DNA of 64,000 bases from Pseudooceanicola onchidii (GTDB lineage Bacteria > Pseudomonadota > Alphaproteobacteria > Rhodobacterales > Rhodobacteraceae): the NCBI RefSeq assembly GCF_004959925.1, contig NZ_SPUW01000003.1, positions 725,146-789,145 of the forward strand. The letters are read 5' to 3'. Shown here one piece after another: positions 1 to 9,053 of the stretch (position 1 is the first letter of the stretch; the number at the start of each line of letters is the position of its first letter). The position numbers were made by a program, and so were the translations under genes. Under the pieces are notes generated by a model. That model worked only from the letters and a program-made list of their open reading frames with translations, was not told where the DNA came from and did not search any database.

Positions 1-46
1 CGTCGTCCTGACCGGGGTCTGTGTCGATGATGATCTTGCGGGGCAT
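1..46 (-). CDS. Nucleoside hydrolase, N-terminal fragment (runs off the window)
   Basis: Only the first 15 codons are inside the window. They read MPRKIIIDTDPGQDD, which is the N-terminal metal-binding motif (DTDPGxDD) of inosine-uridine preferring nucleoside hydrolases of the IunH family; the aspartates in this motif bind the catalytic calcium. The ATG at 46 faces left and lies downstream of the iron-binding-protein gene on the same strand, with a terminator between them, so it is probably a separate transcript. The family call rests on this short motif alone. Confidence 0.7.
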   Translation of the reverse strand, partial: MPRKIIIDTDPGQDD

Positions 47-142
47 TGGCGGCCTTCTTTAAGTTGCGGGCTGCAAAGTGGCCCGGGGCGGCGCGGATGT
101 CCATGGGTGTTGCCGGGTCAGGCAAGGGGCCACCGGGCACGC

Positions 143-170
143 AAAAAGGCGCGTGCCGGGCACGCGCCTT
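143..170 (-). terminator. Rho-independent terminator
   Basis: An 11-bp perfect G+C-rich stem (146-156 with 160-170, 3-nt loop) is followed on the minus strand by a T run (143-147). It sits just past the stop codon of the ABC binding protein at 207 and should end that transcript before the nucleoside hydrolase gene. Confidence 0.8.
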
Positions 171-206
171 GCCAAGGGCTCGATGGATCGGACTCAGCCG
201 ACGAGA

Positions 207-1220
207 TCAGCCGTCAAAATCAACCGACTGGATCAGTTGCAGCGCCTGCGGGCGCAGCTGTGCCAGGTCCATCAGGTTGGTGTCGTCTGCGGTGAATTCG
301 CCCCAGTTCTTCACCAGGTCGATGGCTTCGGTGCCCGGTGCGATCGGGTATTCGTAGTTCGCGGCGGCGTAGATCTCCTGCGCCTTGGGCGAGACAAGGA
401 ATTCCATCAGCTTGAGGGCGTTGTCGCGATTCGGGGCGGATTTGGTCATCGCCACGCCCGAGATGTTGACGTGCGCGCCACCGTTTTCGAAGGTCGGGAA
501 GACGATGCGGACGCTGTCGGCCCAGGCCTTCTGTTCCTCGTCTTCCAGCATCTTGCCCATGTAGTAGGTGTTGCCGACCGAGATGTCGCATTCGCCGGCC
601 CAGATCGCCTTGACCTGCGCGCGGTCGTTGCCCTGCGGCTTGCGGGCGAGGTTCGCCTTCACGCCTTCCAGCCAGGTCTTCGCGGCCTCTTCACCGTGGT
701 GGTGGATCATCGCCGCGACCAGCGCGACGTTATAGGCGTTGGTGCCCGAGCGGATGCAGATCCGGTCCTTCCACTTGGGGTCGGCCAGGTCTTCGTAGGT
801 GGTGACTTCGCCGTCAGCGACACGGTCTTTGGAGGCATAGACGATCCGGGCGCGGGTCGTCAGGCCCCACCACTGGCCCTCGGGGTCGTGGTAGGCGGCG
901 GGCACGTTGGCGGTCAGCACGTCCGAGGTGACCGGCTGGGTCAGCCCGGCTTCGACCACGGCCGAGAGGCGCGAGATGTCGACGGTGAAGACCAGGTCGG
1001 CGGGCGACCGGTCGCCTTCGGCCTGCAGGCGTTCGACCATGCCCTTTTCAAGGTGCGCGACGTTGACCTTGATGCCGGTCTCTTCGGTGAAGGCGTCGGT
1101 CAGCGGGGCCAGCAGTTCGGGCTGGCGATAGGAATAGAGGTTCACTTCCTGCGCCATGGCGGGCAGGGCGGTCAGGGCAGCGGTGGCTGCGAAGACGGAA
1201 TTGCGCAACGAAAAGGTCAT
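207..1220 (-). CDS. Fe(3+)-type ABC transporter periplasmic binding protein
   Basis: A 337-aa exported protein that should capture ferric iron in the periplasm and hand it to an ABC permease. A signal peptide is visible (residues 1-23, ending AMA|QEVNLYSYR), followed by the SBP_bac_6-type fold. NTYYMG near residue 215 is the tyrosine-pair motif used by FbpA/FutA proteins to bind iron, and the N-terminal YSYRQ motif also fits. The start is preceded by GGAGAC. No permease or ATPase gene adjoins it in the window, so its partners lie elsewhere or to the left. The substrate (iron rather than another ligand) is inferred from family resemblance. Confidence 0.85.
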   Translation of the reverse strand: MTFSLRNSVFAATAALTALPAMAQEVNLYSYRQPELLAPLTDAFTEETGIKVNVAHLEKGMVERLQAEGDRSPADLVFTVDISRLSAVVEAGLTQPVTSDVLTANVPAAYHDPEGQWWGLTTRARIVYASKDRVADGEVTTYEDLADPKWKDRICIRSGTNAYNVALVAAMIHHHGEEAAKTWLEGVKANLARKPQGNDRAQVKAIWAGECDISVGNTYYMGKMLEDEEQKAWADSVRIVFPTFENGGAHVNISGVAMTKSAPNRDNALKLMEFLVSPKAQEIYAAANYEYPIAPGTEAIDLVKNWGEFTADDTNLMDLAQLRPQALQLIQSVDFDG

Positions 1221-1297
1221 GGAGGTCTCCTCAGGGTTGACACTTTGCGGCGCTTAAAGCTGACGGTTTTTGTCGGGTCAATACCTGATTTCTTTGC

Positions 1298-2122
1298 TCA
1301 AGAACCTGTGCGGGCTTTTTCCGTAGCCTTGGCTTCGTTCCACAGCGCGTCCATCTCATCCAGCGTGCTGTCGGCGGGTGACTTGCCGCGCGCTGCCAGC
1401 CCGGCCTCGATCGCGGCGAAGCGGCGGGTGAACTTCGCATTGGCGCGGCGCAGGGCGGCTTCGGGATCGACCTTCATGTGGCGGGCGAGGTTGGCCATGA
1501 CGAACAGCAGATCCCCCATCTCGTCCTCGATCTCGTCAAGGCCCAGGGTGTCGCGCGCTTCGACCAGTTCGGCGGCTTCCTCCTGGATCTTCGCCAGCAC
1601 CTCGTTGGTCGAAGGCCAGTCGAACCCGACCCGGGCGGCCCGCTTTTGCAGCTTCAGGGCGCGCAGCAGGGCCGGCAGGCCTACCGCCACGTCATCCAGA
1701 ACACCCTGTGCGCCCTTGGCGGCCCGTTCGGCGGCCTTCACCGTTTCCCAGTCGACGGTCTGCTGATCGGCGGACTTGTCGCGGCTTTCGTCGCCGAAGA
1801 CATGCGGATGCCGGTCGATCATCTTGCGGCTGATTTCGGCGACCACGTCCTGGAATGTGAAAAGCCCTTGGTCTTCCGCCATTTGCGCGTGGAAGACGGC
1901 CTGGAACAGCAGGTCCCCCAGCTCTCCCTTCAGCTCCTGCGGGGATCCGCGTTCGATGGCATCGGCGACCTCGTAGGCCTCTTCGATGGTGTAGGGGGCG
2001 ATGGTGGCGAAGGTCTGTTCGATGTCCCAGGGGCAGCCGGTGTCGGGATCGCGCAGGCGGCGCATGATGGTCAGCAGCTGCTCCATGCCCTCGGGCAGGT
2101 CATGAATGGGGTCGCGGGGCAT
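1298..2122 (-). CDS. mazG: Nucleoside triphosphate pyrophosphohydrolase MazG
   Basis: A 274-aa house-cleaning enzyme that hydrolyses (d)NTPs to the monophosphate and pyrophosphate. It has two tandem MazG domains. The first shows EEAYEVADA and ELGDLLFQAVFHA (the EExxE...ExxD metal motif), the second EEAAELVEA and EMGDLLFVMANLARH. I chose the ATG at 2122 because GAGAGAGG precedes it; an upstream in-frame start at 2167 would overlap the divergent amidohydrolase leader. The gene is divergent from the M20 amidohydrolase. Confidence 0.92.
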   Translation of the reverse strand: MPRDPIHDLPEGMEQLLTIMRRLRDPDTGCPWDIEQTFATIAPYTIEEAYEVADAIERGSPQELKGELGDLLFQAVFHAQMAEDQGLFTFQDVVAEISRKMIDRHPHVFGDESRDKSADQQTVDWETVKAAERAAKGAQGVLDDVAVGLPALLRALKLQKRAARVGFDWPSTNEVLAKIQEEAAELVEARDTLGLDEIEDEMGDLLFVMANLARHMKVDPEAALRRANAKFTRRFAAIEAGLAARGKSPADSTLDEMDALWNEAKATEKARTGS

Positions 2123-2185
2123 TGCGGCCTCTCTCTCTTTCGGATTTGGTGCCAAGGTGACGAGCAAGACCCAAGGAGTCCAGAG

Positions 2186-3349
2186 ATGGCGGTGATCAAT
2201 TCAATTGCAGGCTTCGCCGAGGACATGACGGCCTGGCGGAGGCATCTGCACCAGCACCCCGAACTGGGCTTCGACTGCGTGGAAACCGCCGGGTTCGTTG
2301 CGCAAAAACTGCGCGACTTCGGCGTGGACGAGATCCACGAAGGCATCGCGAAGACAGGGCTTGTGGCCCTGATCCACGGGCGCGGCAAAGGCGGCGTGAT
2401 CGGGCTGCGCGCCGATATGGACGCCCTGCCGATCATCGAGGAAACGGGGGCCGAGCATGCCTCGACCGTCCAAGGCAAGATGCATGCCTGCGGCCACGAC
2501 GGGCACACCACCATGTTGCTGGGCGCCGCGCGCCACCTGGCCGAGACGCGGAATTTCGCGGGCACGGTCGCGCTGATCTTCCAGCCCGCCGAGGAAGAAG
2601 GCGGCGGCGGCGGTGTCATGGTCGACGAAGGGATCATGGACCGCTTCGGCATCGATCAGGTCTATGCCATCCACAATGCGCCGGGCTTTCCCGTCGGCAC
2701 CTTCGTTACGGGGCCGGGGCCCGTGCTGGCGGCGGTCGACACCTTCCATATCGACGTGAAGGGCATCGGTGGCCATGCCGCCAACCCGCACGAAACCAGC
2801 GATCCGATCCCCTGCGCCGTGTCGATCGTGCAGGCGATCCAGACCATCGTGTCGCGCAACCACTATGCGCAGGACGACCTTGTGGTTTCGGTCACGCAGA
2901 TCCACGCCGGGTCGGCGGAAAACATCGTGCCGGACAAGGTCTATATCAACGGCACGGTACGGACCTTCGATCCGAAGGTGCAGGACATGGTCAATCGTCG
3001 GATGGAGGAGATCGTGGCGGGGCAGGCGGCGTCCTTCGGGATCAAGGCCGTGCTGCGCTATGACCGCCACTATCCCGCCACCGTCAACGATGTCGCCAAG
3101 TCCGAATTCGCGGCCGAGGTCGCGCGGGGCGTGTCGGGGCAGGTGGTCTATCGCGAAGGACGCGAGATGGGGGCCGAGGATTTTTCCTACATGCTGCAGG
3201 CGCGGCCGGGGGCGTTCATCTTTCTTGGCGCGGGCGAGGACGGCGCCGGACTGCATCAGCCCGATTACGATTTCAACGACGACATCGCGCCGATCGGCGC
3301 ATCCTATTTCGTGCGGCTGGTGGAAACCGCGCAACCGGTGGAGGGCTGA
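2186..3349 (+). CDS. M20-family amidohydrolase (hippurate hydrolase/aminoacylase type)
   Basis: A 387-aa cytosolic metallohydrolase likely to cleave N-acyl amino acids or related amides. The M20D signatures are present: MHACGHDGHT (metal ligands, about residue 100), PAEEEGGGG, a dimerisation domain with GIGGHAANPHE, and a C-terminal GAEDFSYM metal ligand. AAGGAG lies 7 nt before the ATG at 2186. The next gene, a ureohydrolase, starts 2 nt after the stop, so the two are probably co-transcribed and act in amino-acid or amide catabolism. The exact substrate cannot be read from sequence. Confidence 0.88.
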   Translation: MAVINSIAGFAEDMTAWRRHLHQHPELGFDCVETAGFVAQKLRDFGVDEIHEGIAKTGLVALIHGRGKGGVIGLRADMDALPIIEETGAEHASTVQGKMHACGHDGHTTMLLGAARHLAETRNFAGTVALIFQPAEEEGGGGGVMVDEGIMDRFGIDQVYAIHNAPGFPVGTFVTGPGPVLAAVDTFHIDVKGIGGHAANPHETSDPIPCAVSIVQAIQTIVSRNHYAQDDLVVSVTQIHAGSAENIVPDKVYINGTVRTFDPKVQDMVNRRMEEIVAGQAASFGIKAVLRYDRHYPATVNDVAKSEFAAEVARGVSGQVVYREGREMGAEDFSYMLQARPGAFIFLGAGEDGAGLHQPDYDFNDDIAPIGASYFVRLVETAQPVEG

Positions 3350-3351
3350 AC

Positions 3352-4311
3352 ATGGCACTGGAAGACGCAAAGACCAAGATCGACGACGCCTTCACCCGGA
3401 CCGATCCCCGGGGGCTGTCGTATGAAAACGCCTTTGCCGGGGCCACGTCCTTTCTGCGGCGCAAGTACACCAAGGATCTGACCGGGATCGACCTTGCGGT
3501 GACCGGCGTGCCCTTCGACCAGGCGGTGACCAACCGCACCGGCACCCGCTTTGGTCCGCGCGCGATCCGCGAGGCTTCGACCCTGCAGCCCTATGATCCG
3601 CCCTATGGCTGGGGGTTCGATCCGCTGAGCGATTTTGCCGTGGCGGATTACGGTGATCTGGCCTTCGACTATGCCAAGGTCTGGGAATTTCCCGCCGCGG
3701 TCGAGGCGCATATCGCGGGCATGCTGGCGCAGGACGTGGGCACGCTGGTGCTGGGGGGCGATCACTTTATCACTCTGCCGATCCTGAAGGCGCATGTGGC
3801 GAAGCACGGGCCGCTGGCGCTGATCCAGTTCGATGCGCATTCGGACACCTGGGCCGACGACGACATGGAAAGGATCGACCACGGAACCTTTGTCTACAAG
3901 GCCGCAAAGCTTGGGCTGATCGACGTGGACCGATCGGTCCAGATCGGCATCCGCACCACCTGTGACGATCATTGCGGCATCCACGTCATCGACGCGGCCG
4001 AGGTGCACCGGACCGGACCCGAGGCCGTGGCGGAGAAGGTGAAGACAATCGTCGGGGACGCCAAGGCCTACCTGACCTTCGACATCGACTGTCTTGATCC
4101 GGCCTATGCGCCCGGCACCGGCACGCCGGTCTGGGGCGGCCTGTCCTCGGCGCAGGCGGCGGCGATCCTGCGCGGGATCGCGGGGGTCAACCTCACGGGG
4201 GGTGACGTGGTCGAGGTTTCGCCTCCGTTCGATCATGGCGCGATTACGGCCGTCGCGGGCGCGCATGTCGCGACCGAGATCCTGTGCCTCTGGGCCTGGA
4301 CCCGGCGCTGA
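3352..4311 (+). CDS. speB: Agmatinase-like ureohydrolase
   Basis: A 319-aa arginase/agmatinase-superfamily enzyme that should release urea from a guanidino compound. The manganese-binding motifs are intact: GGDHFITLP, DAHSDTW, and DIDCLDPAYAPGTGTP, plus EVSPPFD near the C-terminus. The length fits agmatinases. It is transcribed with the M20 amidohydrolase (2-nt gap). The family also contains guanidinobutyrase and proclavaminate amidinohydrolase, so agmatine as substrate is the likeliest but not a proven assignment. Confidence 0.82.
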   Translation: MALEDAKTKIDDAFTRTDPRGLSYENAFAGATSFLRRKYTKDLTGIDLAVTGVPFDQAVTNRTGTRFGPRAIREASTLQPYDPPYGWGFDPLSDFAVADYGDLAFDYAKVWEFPAAVEAHIAGMLAQDVGTLVLGGDHFITLPILKAHVAKHGPLALIQFDAHSDTWADDDMERIDHGTFVYKAAKLGLIDVDRSVQIGIRTTCDDHCGIHVIDAAEVHRTGPEAVAEKVKTIVGDAKAYLTFDIDCLDPAYAPGTGTPVWGGLSSAQAAAILRGIAGVNLTGGDVVEVSPPFDHGAITAVAGAHVATEILCLWAWTRR

Positions 4312-4317
4312 GCCATG

Positions 4318-4346
4318 AAAAAGGGCGGGCCCTGTGGCCCGCCCTT
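4318..4346 (-). terminator. Rho-independent terminator between convergent genes
   Basis: An 11-bp perfect stem (4321-4331 with 4336-4346, loop CTGT) has an A run at 4318-4322, which is a U run on the minus transcript. It therefore mainly serves the MHYT gene, and may act weakly on the ureohydrolase transcript from the other side. Confidence 0.75.
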
Positions 4347-4368
4347 ATGCATCGGGGAATGGTGGTGC

Positions 4369-5100
4369 TCAGGCCATCAGGCTTTGCTGCGCCAGGTGGC
4401 GGCGGTGGTTGAACGTCGCCACGACCGAGGCCGACAGCACGCCAAGCGACACGACGGCCACCATGATCGACAGGAACGACCCGCCGATGCCCGGTTCGGT
4501 GCCGTTCAGACGTTCAAGCGACACGGCGGCCATGGCCACGAAATGAAGGCTGCAGACGCCGCCGACGAAACCCAGCACGCGCTGCAGGTTGCGGGTCGGG
4601 TCCGTTGGGTCCTGCATCAGGGCCACGACAAAGCCCAGCACGCCCGCGATGATGCCCAGCAGCAGCACGAAGGGATTGTAGGTCGCCAGGCAGTTCTCGA
4701 TCGCGGACATGCCGGTCAGGTGCATGGCCGCCACGCCAAAGCCCGCGATGACGCCAAGGCCCAGGCGGATCTTGGTGTCGCTGAAGAAGACGCTGCCCGC
4801 CACCGGAAGGCCGACGGCGAGAATGCCGACGAGGATCGAGATCCCGGTCAGCTGGAAGTCATAGGTCAGCGCGGCATCGGGGCGGTAGCCGATCATCGCG
4901 ACGAAATGGGTGGTCCAGACGCCCACGCCCGATACGACCGCAACCCAGAAGGCCGCGTACCGGCGTTGCGCGGCGGTCGCGCGCTGAAGGTTGCGGGTCA
5001 GAAGAGCAAGGGTCACGGCGGTCAGAAGACACACGGCCCCGGCGGCTGCGATGAAGTTCACCTTGGTTTCAAGGATCCCCTGCAGAAGAAGTCCGATCAT
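4369..5100 (-). CDS. Stand-alone MHYT-domain integral membrane sensor
   Basis: A 243-aa multi-pass membrane protein. Three MHYT-type motifs are visible: THFVAMIGY, MHLTGMSAI and LHFVAMAAV, each at the edge of a hydrophobic helix. The MHYT domain is thought to coordinate copper and sense a diatomic gas, and is usually fused to GGDEF/EAL or kinase modules; here no output domain follows. The ATG at 5100 was chosen because the upstream in-frame extension is not hydrophobic and lacks a clear ribosome site. Signal output would need a partner protein. Confidence 0.8.
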   Translation of the reverse strand: MIGLLLQGILETKVNFIAAAGAVCLLTAVTLALLTRNLQRATAAQRRYAAFWVAVVSGVGVWTTHFVAMIGYRPDAALTYDFQLTGISILVGILAVGLPVAGSVFFSDTKIRLGLGVIAGFGVAAMHLTGMSAIENCLATYNPFVLLLGIIAGVLGFVVALMQDPTDPTRNLQRVLGFVGGVCSLHFVAMAAVSLERLNGTEPGIGGSFLSIMVAVVSLGVLSASVVATFNHRRHLAQQSLMA

Positions 5101-5383
5101 TTGAAGTTGCCTGCATTCTTTATAGGTATGTTTTGCTGACCCTAATATCCAACATAACAGGTCCTTGGAATGCATGTTTCCGAGAGGTCGGCGTTGCACG
5201 TTTGGTGTGACCTTACGTGAACGTCAGCGTCCTGACGTGACGCCCAAGCGCGCCAGTTGCGGGCCTTATGACAAGGGATAGGTCGGTGCGGCGCGCGGCC
5301 ACATGGTCTTGCAATCCCCCCGGCGCGCTCATAGGTTCCGCCAAACTCAGCGGGACGCCCGCCATACAAGAAGGAATCCCCCC

Positions 5384-5674
5384 ATGGAAGGTGGCGCAAT
5401 CGCCCAGTTTCTCCCCCTCATCCTGATCTTCGCGATCATGTATTTCCTGTTGATCCGTCCGCAGCAGAAGAAGCTGAAGGACCACCAGAAGATGGTCAAT
5501 GCCGTGCGCCGGGGTGACATGGTGGTGACGCAGGGCGGGATCATCGGCAAAGTGGTCAAGGTCCGCGAAGACGGTGAAGTCGAGGTCGAGATCGCCGATG
5601 GCGTCAAAATCCGGGTGATCAAGTCCACGCTTGCCGACGTGAAGTCCAAGACGGAACCGGCCGAAGCCAGCTGA
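5384..5674 (+). CDS. yajC: Preprotein translocase subunit YajC
   Basis: A 96-aa inner-membrane Sec accessory subunit that associates with SecDF. It has one N-terminal membrane helix (LPLILIFAIMYFLLI), the family hallmark RPQQKK right after it, and a small cytoplasmic domain with VRRGDMVVTQGGIIGKV. It is the first gene of yajC-secD-secF. The ATG at 5384 follows an AGAAGGAA ribosome site; longer in-frame readings lie in the divergent promoter region. Confidence 0.95.
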   Translation: MEGGAIAQFLPLILIFAIMYFLLIRPQQKKLKDHQKMVNAVRRGDMVVTQGGIIGKVVKVREDGEVEVEIADGVKIRVIKSTLADVKSKTEPAEAS

Positions 5675-5699
5675 ACCAAGACCGCGAAGGGGCCGCGCG

Positions 5700-7331
5700 A
5701 TGCTGCAGATCGAGCTGTGGAAACGAATTCTCATCTGGGGTGCCGTCGTGCTTGGCCTATTGCTGGCCGCGCCGAACCTCTTTTATGGCAAGGTCGAACG
5801 GTACAATGACGCCGTCGCGGCCGGTCAGCCCGCCGAGGGCTGGTCGGACTACCTTCCGTCCGGGCTTGTGAACCTGGGCCTCGACCTGCGGGGCGGGGCG
5901 CATCTTCTGGCCGAAGTGAAGGTCGAAGAGGTCTATGCCACGCGGATGAAGGGCCTCTGGCCCGACGTGCGGACCCGCCTGCGTGATGCGCGCGACACCG
6001 TCGGCACCATCCGCCTGCAACAGGGGCCCGAAGACGAACTGCGGGTCAAGATCGGCAACGCCGACGCCATCGATGAAGCCGTCCGGATCGTGCGGGAAAT
6101 CGCCAGGCCCGTGACCAGCCTGACCGGGGCCGGTCAGACCGATCTGGTGGTCAGCGCGCAAGGCGACGTGGTGATCGTCCAGCTGTCCGAGGCCGAGCGC
6201 CTGTCGACCGACGACCGCACCGTGCGCCAGTCGCTGGAAATCATCCGCCGCCGCATCGACGAGGTCGGCACGCGCGAACCCACCATCCAGCGCCAGGGCG
6301 CGGACCGGATCCTGATCCAGGTGCCTGGCGTCGGATCGGCAGAAGAGCTCAAGGCCATCATCGGGACCACCGCGCAGCTGACCTTCCAGCCGGTGATCCG
6401 CCGCACCACCGACGATCAGACCGTGGCCCGCCCGGGCGAGGCCGTGCTGCCCGCCCTGGACGATGCAGGCCAGTTCTATGTCCTCGAGGACACGCCGGTC
6501 GTCACCGGCGAGGAACTGGTCGATGCCGAACCGTCCTTCGACCAGAACGGCCGCCCGGCGGTCAGCTTCCGGTTCAATCCCGGCGGCGCACGCAAGTTCG
6601 GCGACTATACCGCCAACAACATCGGCAACCCCTTCGCCATCGTGCTGGACAACGAGGTCATCTCGGCCCCCGTCATCCAAAGCCACATCGCGGGCGGCTC
6701 GGGCATCATCACCGGCAATTTCACGGTCGAGGAATCGACCAACCTGGCCGTGCTGCTGCGGGCCGGTGCGTTGCCTGCGGGCCTCGATTTCCTCGAGGAA
6801 CGGACGATCGGGCCGGAACTGGGCGCGGACAGCATCCAGGCGGGCAAGATCGCCTGTATCGTGGCCGGGGCGGCGGTGCTGCTGTTCATGTTCGCCTCCT
6901 ACGGGCTGTTCGGGCTTTTCGCCAATATCGCGCTGGTGCTGAACGTCGGCCTGATCTTCGGGCTGCTCAGCCTGGTCGGGGCGACGCTGACCCTGCCGGG
7001 CATCGCGGGCATCGTGCTGACCATCGGTATGGCGGTCGACGCCAACGTGCTGGTCTTCGAACGCATCCGCGAAGAGCTGAAGACCGCCAAGGGTCCGGCG
7101 CGCGCGATCGAACTGGGCTATGAACGGGCGCTGTCGGCGATCGTCGATGCGAACATCACCACGTTCATCATCGCGCTGATCCTGTTCGTGCTGGGCTCGG
7201 GTCCGGTGCGCGGGTTCTCGGTCACGCTTGGTATCGGGATCATCACGTCGGTCTTCACCGCGATCTGGGTGACCCGCCTGCTGATCGTGACATGGTTCGA
7301 CCGGGCGCGGCCCAAGACAATCGAGGTTTGA
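5700..7331 (+). CDS. secD: Protein translocase subunit SecD
   Basis: A 543-aa RND-family inner-membrane protein that uses the proton gradient to pull exported proteins into the periplasm. After one N-terminal helix comes NLGLDLRGG (the D1 motif), a large periplasmic P1 domain, then five membrane helices with GMAVDANVLVFERIREE (the conserved proton-pathway region). It is shorter than the 615-aa E. coli protein but of normal alphaproteobacterial length. It begins 25 nt after yajC and ends 1 nt before secF. Confidence 0.96.
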   Translation: MLQIELWKRILIWGAVVLGLLLAAPNLFYGKVERYNDAVAAGQPAEGWSDYLPSGLVNLGLDLRGGAHLLAEVKVEEVYATRMKGLWPDVRTRLRDARDTVGTIRLQQGPEDELRVKIGNADAIDEAVRIVREIARPVTSLTGAGQTDLVVSAQGDVVIVQLSEAERLSTDDRTVRQSLEIIRRRIDEVGTREPTIQRQGADRILIQVPGVGSAEELKAIIGTTAQLTFQPVIRRTTDDQTVARPGEAVLPALDDAGQFYVLEDTPVVTGEELVDAEPSFDQNGRPAVSFRFNPGGARKFGDYTANNIGNPFAIVLDNEVISAPVIQSHIAGGSGIITGNFTVEESTNLAVLLRAGALPAGLDFLEERTIGPELGADSIQAGKIACIVAGAAVLLFMFASYGLFGLFANIALVLNVGLIFGLLSLVGATLTLPGIAGIVLTIGMAVDANVLVFERIREELKTAKGPARAIELGYERALSAIVDANITTFIIALILFVLGSGPVRGFSVTLGIGIITSVFTAIWVTRLLIVTWFDRARPKTIEV

Positions 7332-7332
7332 G

Positions 7333-8301
7333 ATGCGGCTGAAACTGGTTCCCCAGGACACCAACTGGGATTTCTTCAAGTACCGCTACGCAACCTTCGG
7401 GTTCTCGGTCTTCCTGATGATCGCATCCCTGGCGATCTGGCTGACGGTCGGGCTGAACTTCGGCATCGACTTCCGGGGCGGCACCACGATCCGGACCCAG
7501 TCCGAATCCTCGGTCGATGTCGGCGCCTATCGGGATGCGATCGCACCGTTGCAACTGGGCGATGTGTCGATCTCCGAAGTGTTCGACCCCTCGTTCGACA
7601 GCAACCATCACGTGGCGATGATCCGCATCCAGGCTCAGGACGGTGAGGAAAGCGCCTCGGGCGACACCATCGCCAAGGTCGAGGCCGCGCTGCAATCGAT
7701 CGACGACACGATCCGTTTCACGCAGGTCGAATCCGTCGGCCCCAAGGTCTCGGGAGAGCTGATCACCACCGCCGTGCTGGCCGTGGCGGCCGCGCTGGCG
7801 GCGATCCTCTTCTACATCTGGCTGCGGTTCGAATGGCAGTTCTCGGTCGGGGCGGTCGTGGCGCTTTTCCACGACGTGCTGGTCACGATCGGTATCTTCT
7901 CCCTGCTGCAGATCCGGTTCGACCTGGCGACCATCGCGGCGCTGCTGACCATCATCGGTTATTCGATCAACGACACCGTGGTGATCTTTGACCGACTTCG
8001 CGAAAACCTGCGCAAGTACAAGACCATGCCGCTGCAGGACGTGATGAACCTTTCGGTCAACGAAACCCTCAGCCGGACCCTCATGACCTCGGGCACCACG
8101 CTGATCGCGCTGATCGCACTGCTGGTGCTGGGCGGCGACGTGATCCGGGGCTTCGTCTTCGCGATCACCTGGGGCGTCGTGATCGGCACCTATTCCTCGG
8201 TCTATGTCGCGAAGAACATCGTGCTGTGGATGGGCGTCAAGCGTGACTGGTCCAAGCCCACGGATACGACCGGCAACCAGTTTGCCAATATCGATGCCTG
8301 A
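7333..8301 (+). CDS. secF: Protein translocase subunit SecF
   Basis: A 322-aa partner of SecD. It has an N-terminal helix, GIDFRGGT, a periplasmic domain, and the C-terminal five-helix bundle with GYSINDTVVIFDRLREN, the SecF signature. It follows secD by one base and overlaps the next gene by 8 bp, so yajC-secDF and the downstream permease are one transcript. Confidence 0.96.
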   Translation: MRLKLVPQDTNWDFFKYRYATFGFSVFLMIASLAIWLTVGLNFGIDFRGGTTIRTQSESSVDVGAYRDAIAPLQLGDVSISEVFDPSFDSNHHVAMIRIQAQDGEESASGDTIAKVEAALQSIDDTIRFTQVESVGPKVSGELITTAVLAVAAALAAILFYIWLRFEWQFSVGAVVALFHDVLVTIGIFSLLQIRFDLATIAALLTIIGYSINDTVVIFDRLRENLRKYKTMPLQDVMNLSVNETLSRTLMTSGTTLIALIALLVLGGDVIRGFVFAITWGVVIGTYSSVYVAKNIVLWMGVKRDWSKPTDTTGNQFANIDA

Positions 8302-9046
8302 CTGGCTGCCCGAGGGGGTCTCCTCCTTCGGGCTGATCGTCCTTCTGGTGACCGTCTTCGTGGCCGGCGTGGTCTATGGCTTCGCAGGCTTCGGGGCGGC
8401 GCTGATCTTCCTGCCGGTCGCGGCGCGGGTCGTCCCGCTTGAGGTCGCGATTGCCGCCTTCAACCTGTCTGCCGTCGCCTCGCTTGTCACGGTTGTCCCC
8501 AAGGCCTGGAAGCAGGTCGACCGACGGGCCGTCTGGGTACAGATCCTCTGCGCCTGCCTGTCGGCCTCGGCTGGGATCTTCGTCTTGCGGACGGTCGACG
8601 TGACCTGGCTGAAATGGGCGATGGTACTGCTGATTGCCGCGACGCTGATCGCGCTGATCGCGGGCTGGCGGCTGAAAGCCGAACCGACCCTGCGCATGCG
8701 CGGCTACGTCGGCCTGCTGGCGGGGTTCTTCGGTGGCGCGGTCGGTCTGCTGGGCCCGGCGGTGGTGATCTTCCAACTGGCCGGGACCGAAAGCGCCGCG
8801 CGCAGCCGGGCCACGACCCTGGTCTTCCTGACCGTCAGCTCGGTCCTGATCCTGCCGTTGATGGCGGCGCAGGGGCTGATCACATGGGCGGTTGTGCCCC
8901 TTGGCCTTGCCATGCTGGTGCCCTACGGTCTGGGCACGCAGGTTGGCCACTGGCTGTTCCGGCCCCAATTCGAAGGGCTCTACCGTGGCGCGGCCTATGC
9001 GTTGATTGCCCTGGCGGTCCTTCTCGGGCTGCCGCTCGACACCTGA
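8294..9046 (+). CDS. TSUP (TauE/SafE) family permease
   Basis: A 250-aa membrane protein with about eight hydrophobic segments, of the TauE/SafE family often linked to export of sulfite or organosulfonates. The N-terminal segment contains VYGFAGFGAALIFLP, the conserved glycine-rich TSUP motif, and a second pseudo-repeat LLAGFFGGAVGLLGP lies in the middle. The ATG at 8294 overlaps the end of secF by 8 bp, so translation is coupled. The link to Sec function is probably only operonic. Substrate unknown. Confidence 0.82.
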   Translation: MPDWLPEGVSSFGLIVLLVTVFVAGVVYGFAGFGAALIFLPVAARVVPLEVAIAAFNLSAVASLVTVVPKAWKQVDRRAVWVQILCACLSASAGIFVLRTVDVTWLKWAMVLLIAATLIALIAGWRLKAEPTLRMRGYVGLLAGFFGGAVGLLGPAVVIFQLAGTESAARSRATTLVFLTVSSVLILPLMAAQGLITWAVVPLGLAMLVPYGLGTQVGHWLFRPQFEGLYRGAAYALIALAVLLGLPLDT

Positions 9047-9053
9047 GGTACCC

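Noticed and set aside
5757..7379. Long minus-strand open frame opposite secD
   Set aside because: Shadow of secD; low-complexity Asp, Gln, Arg, His composition.
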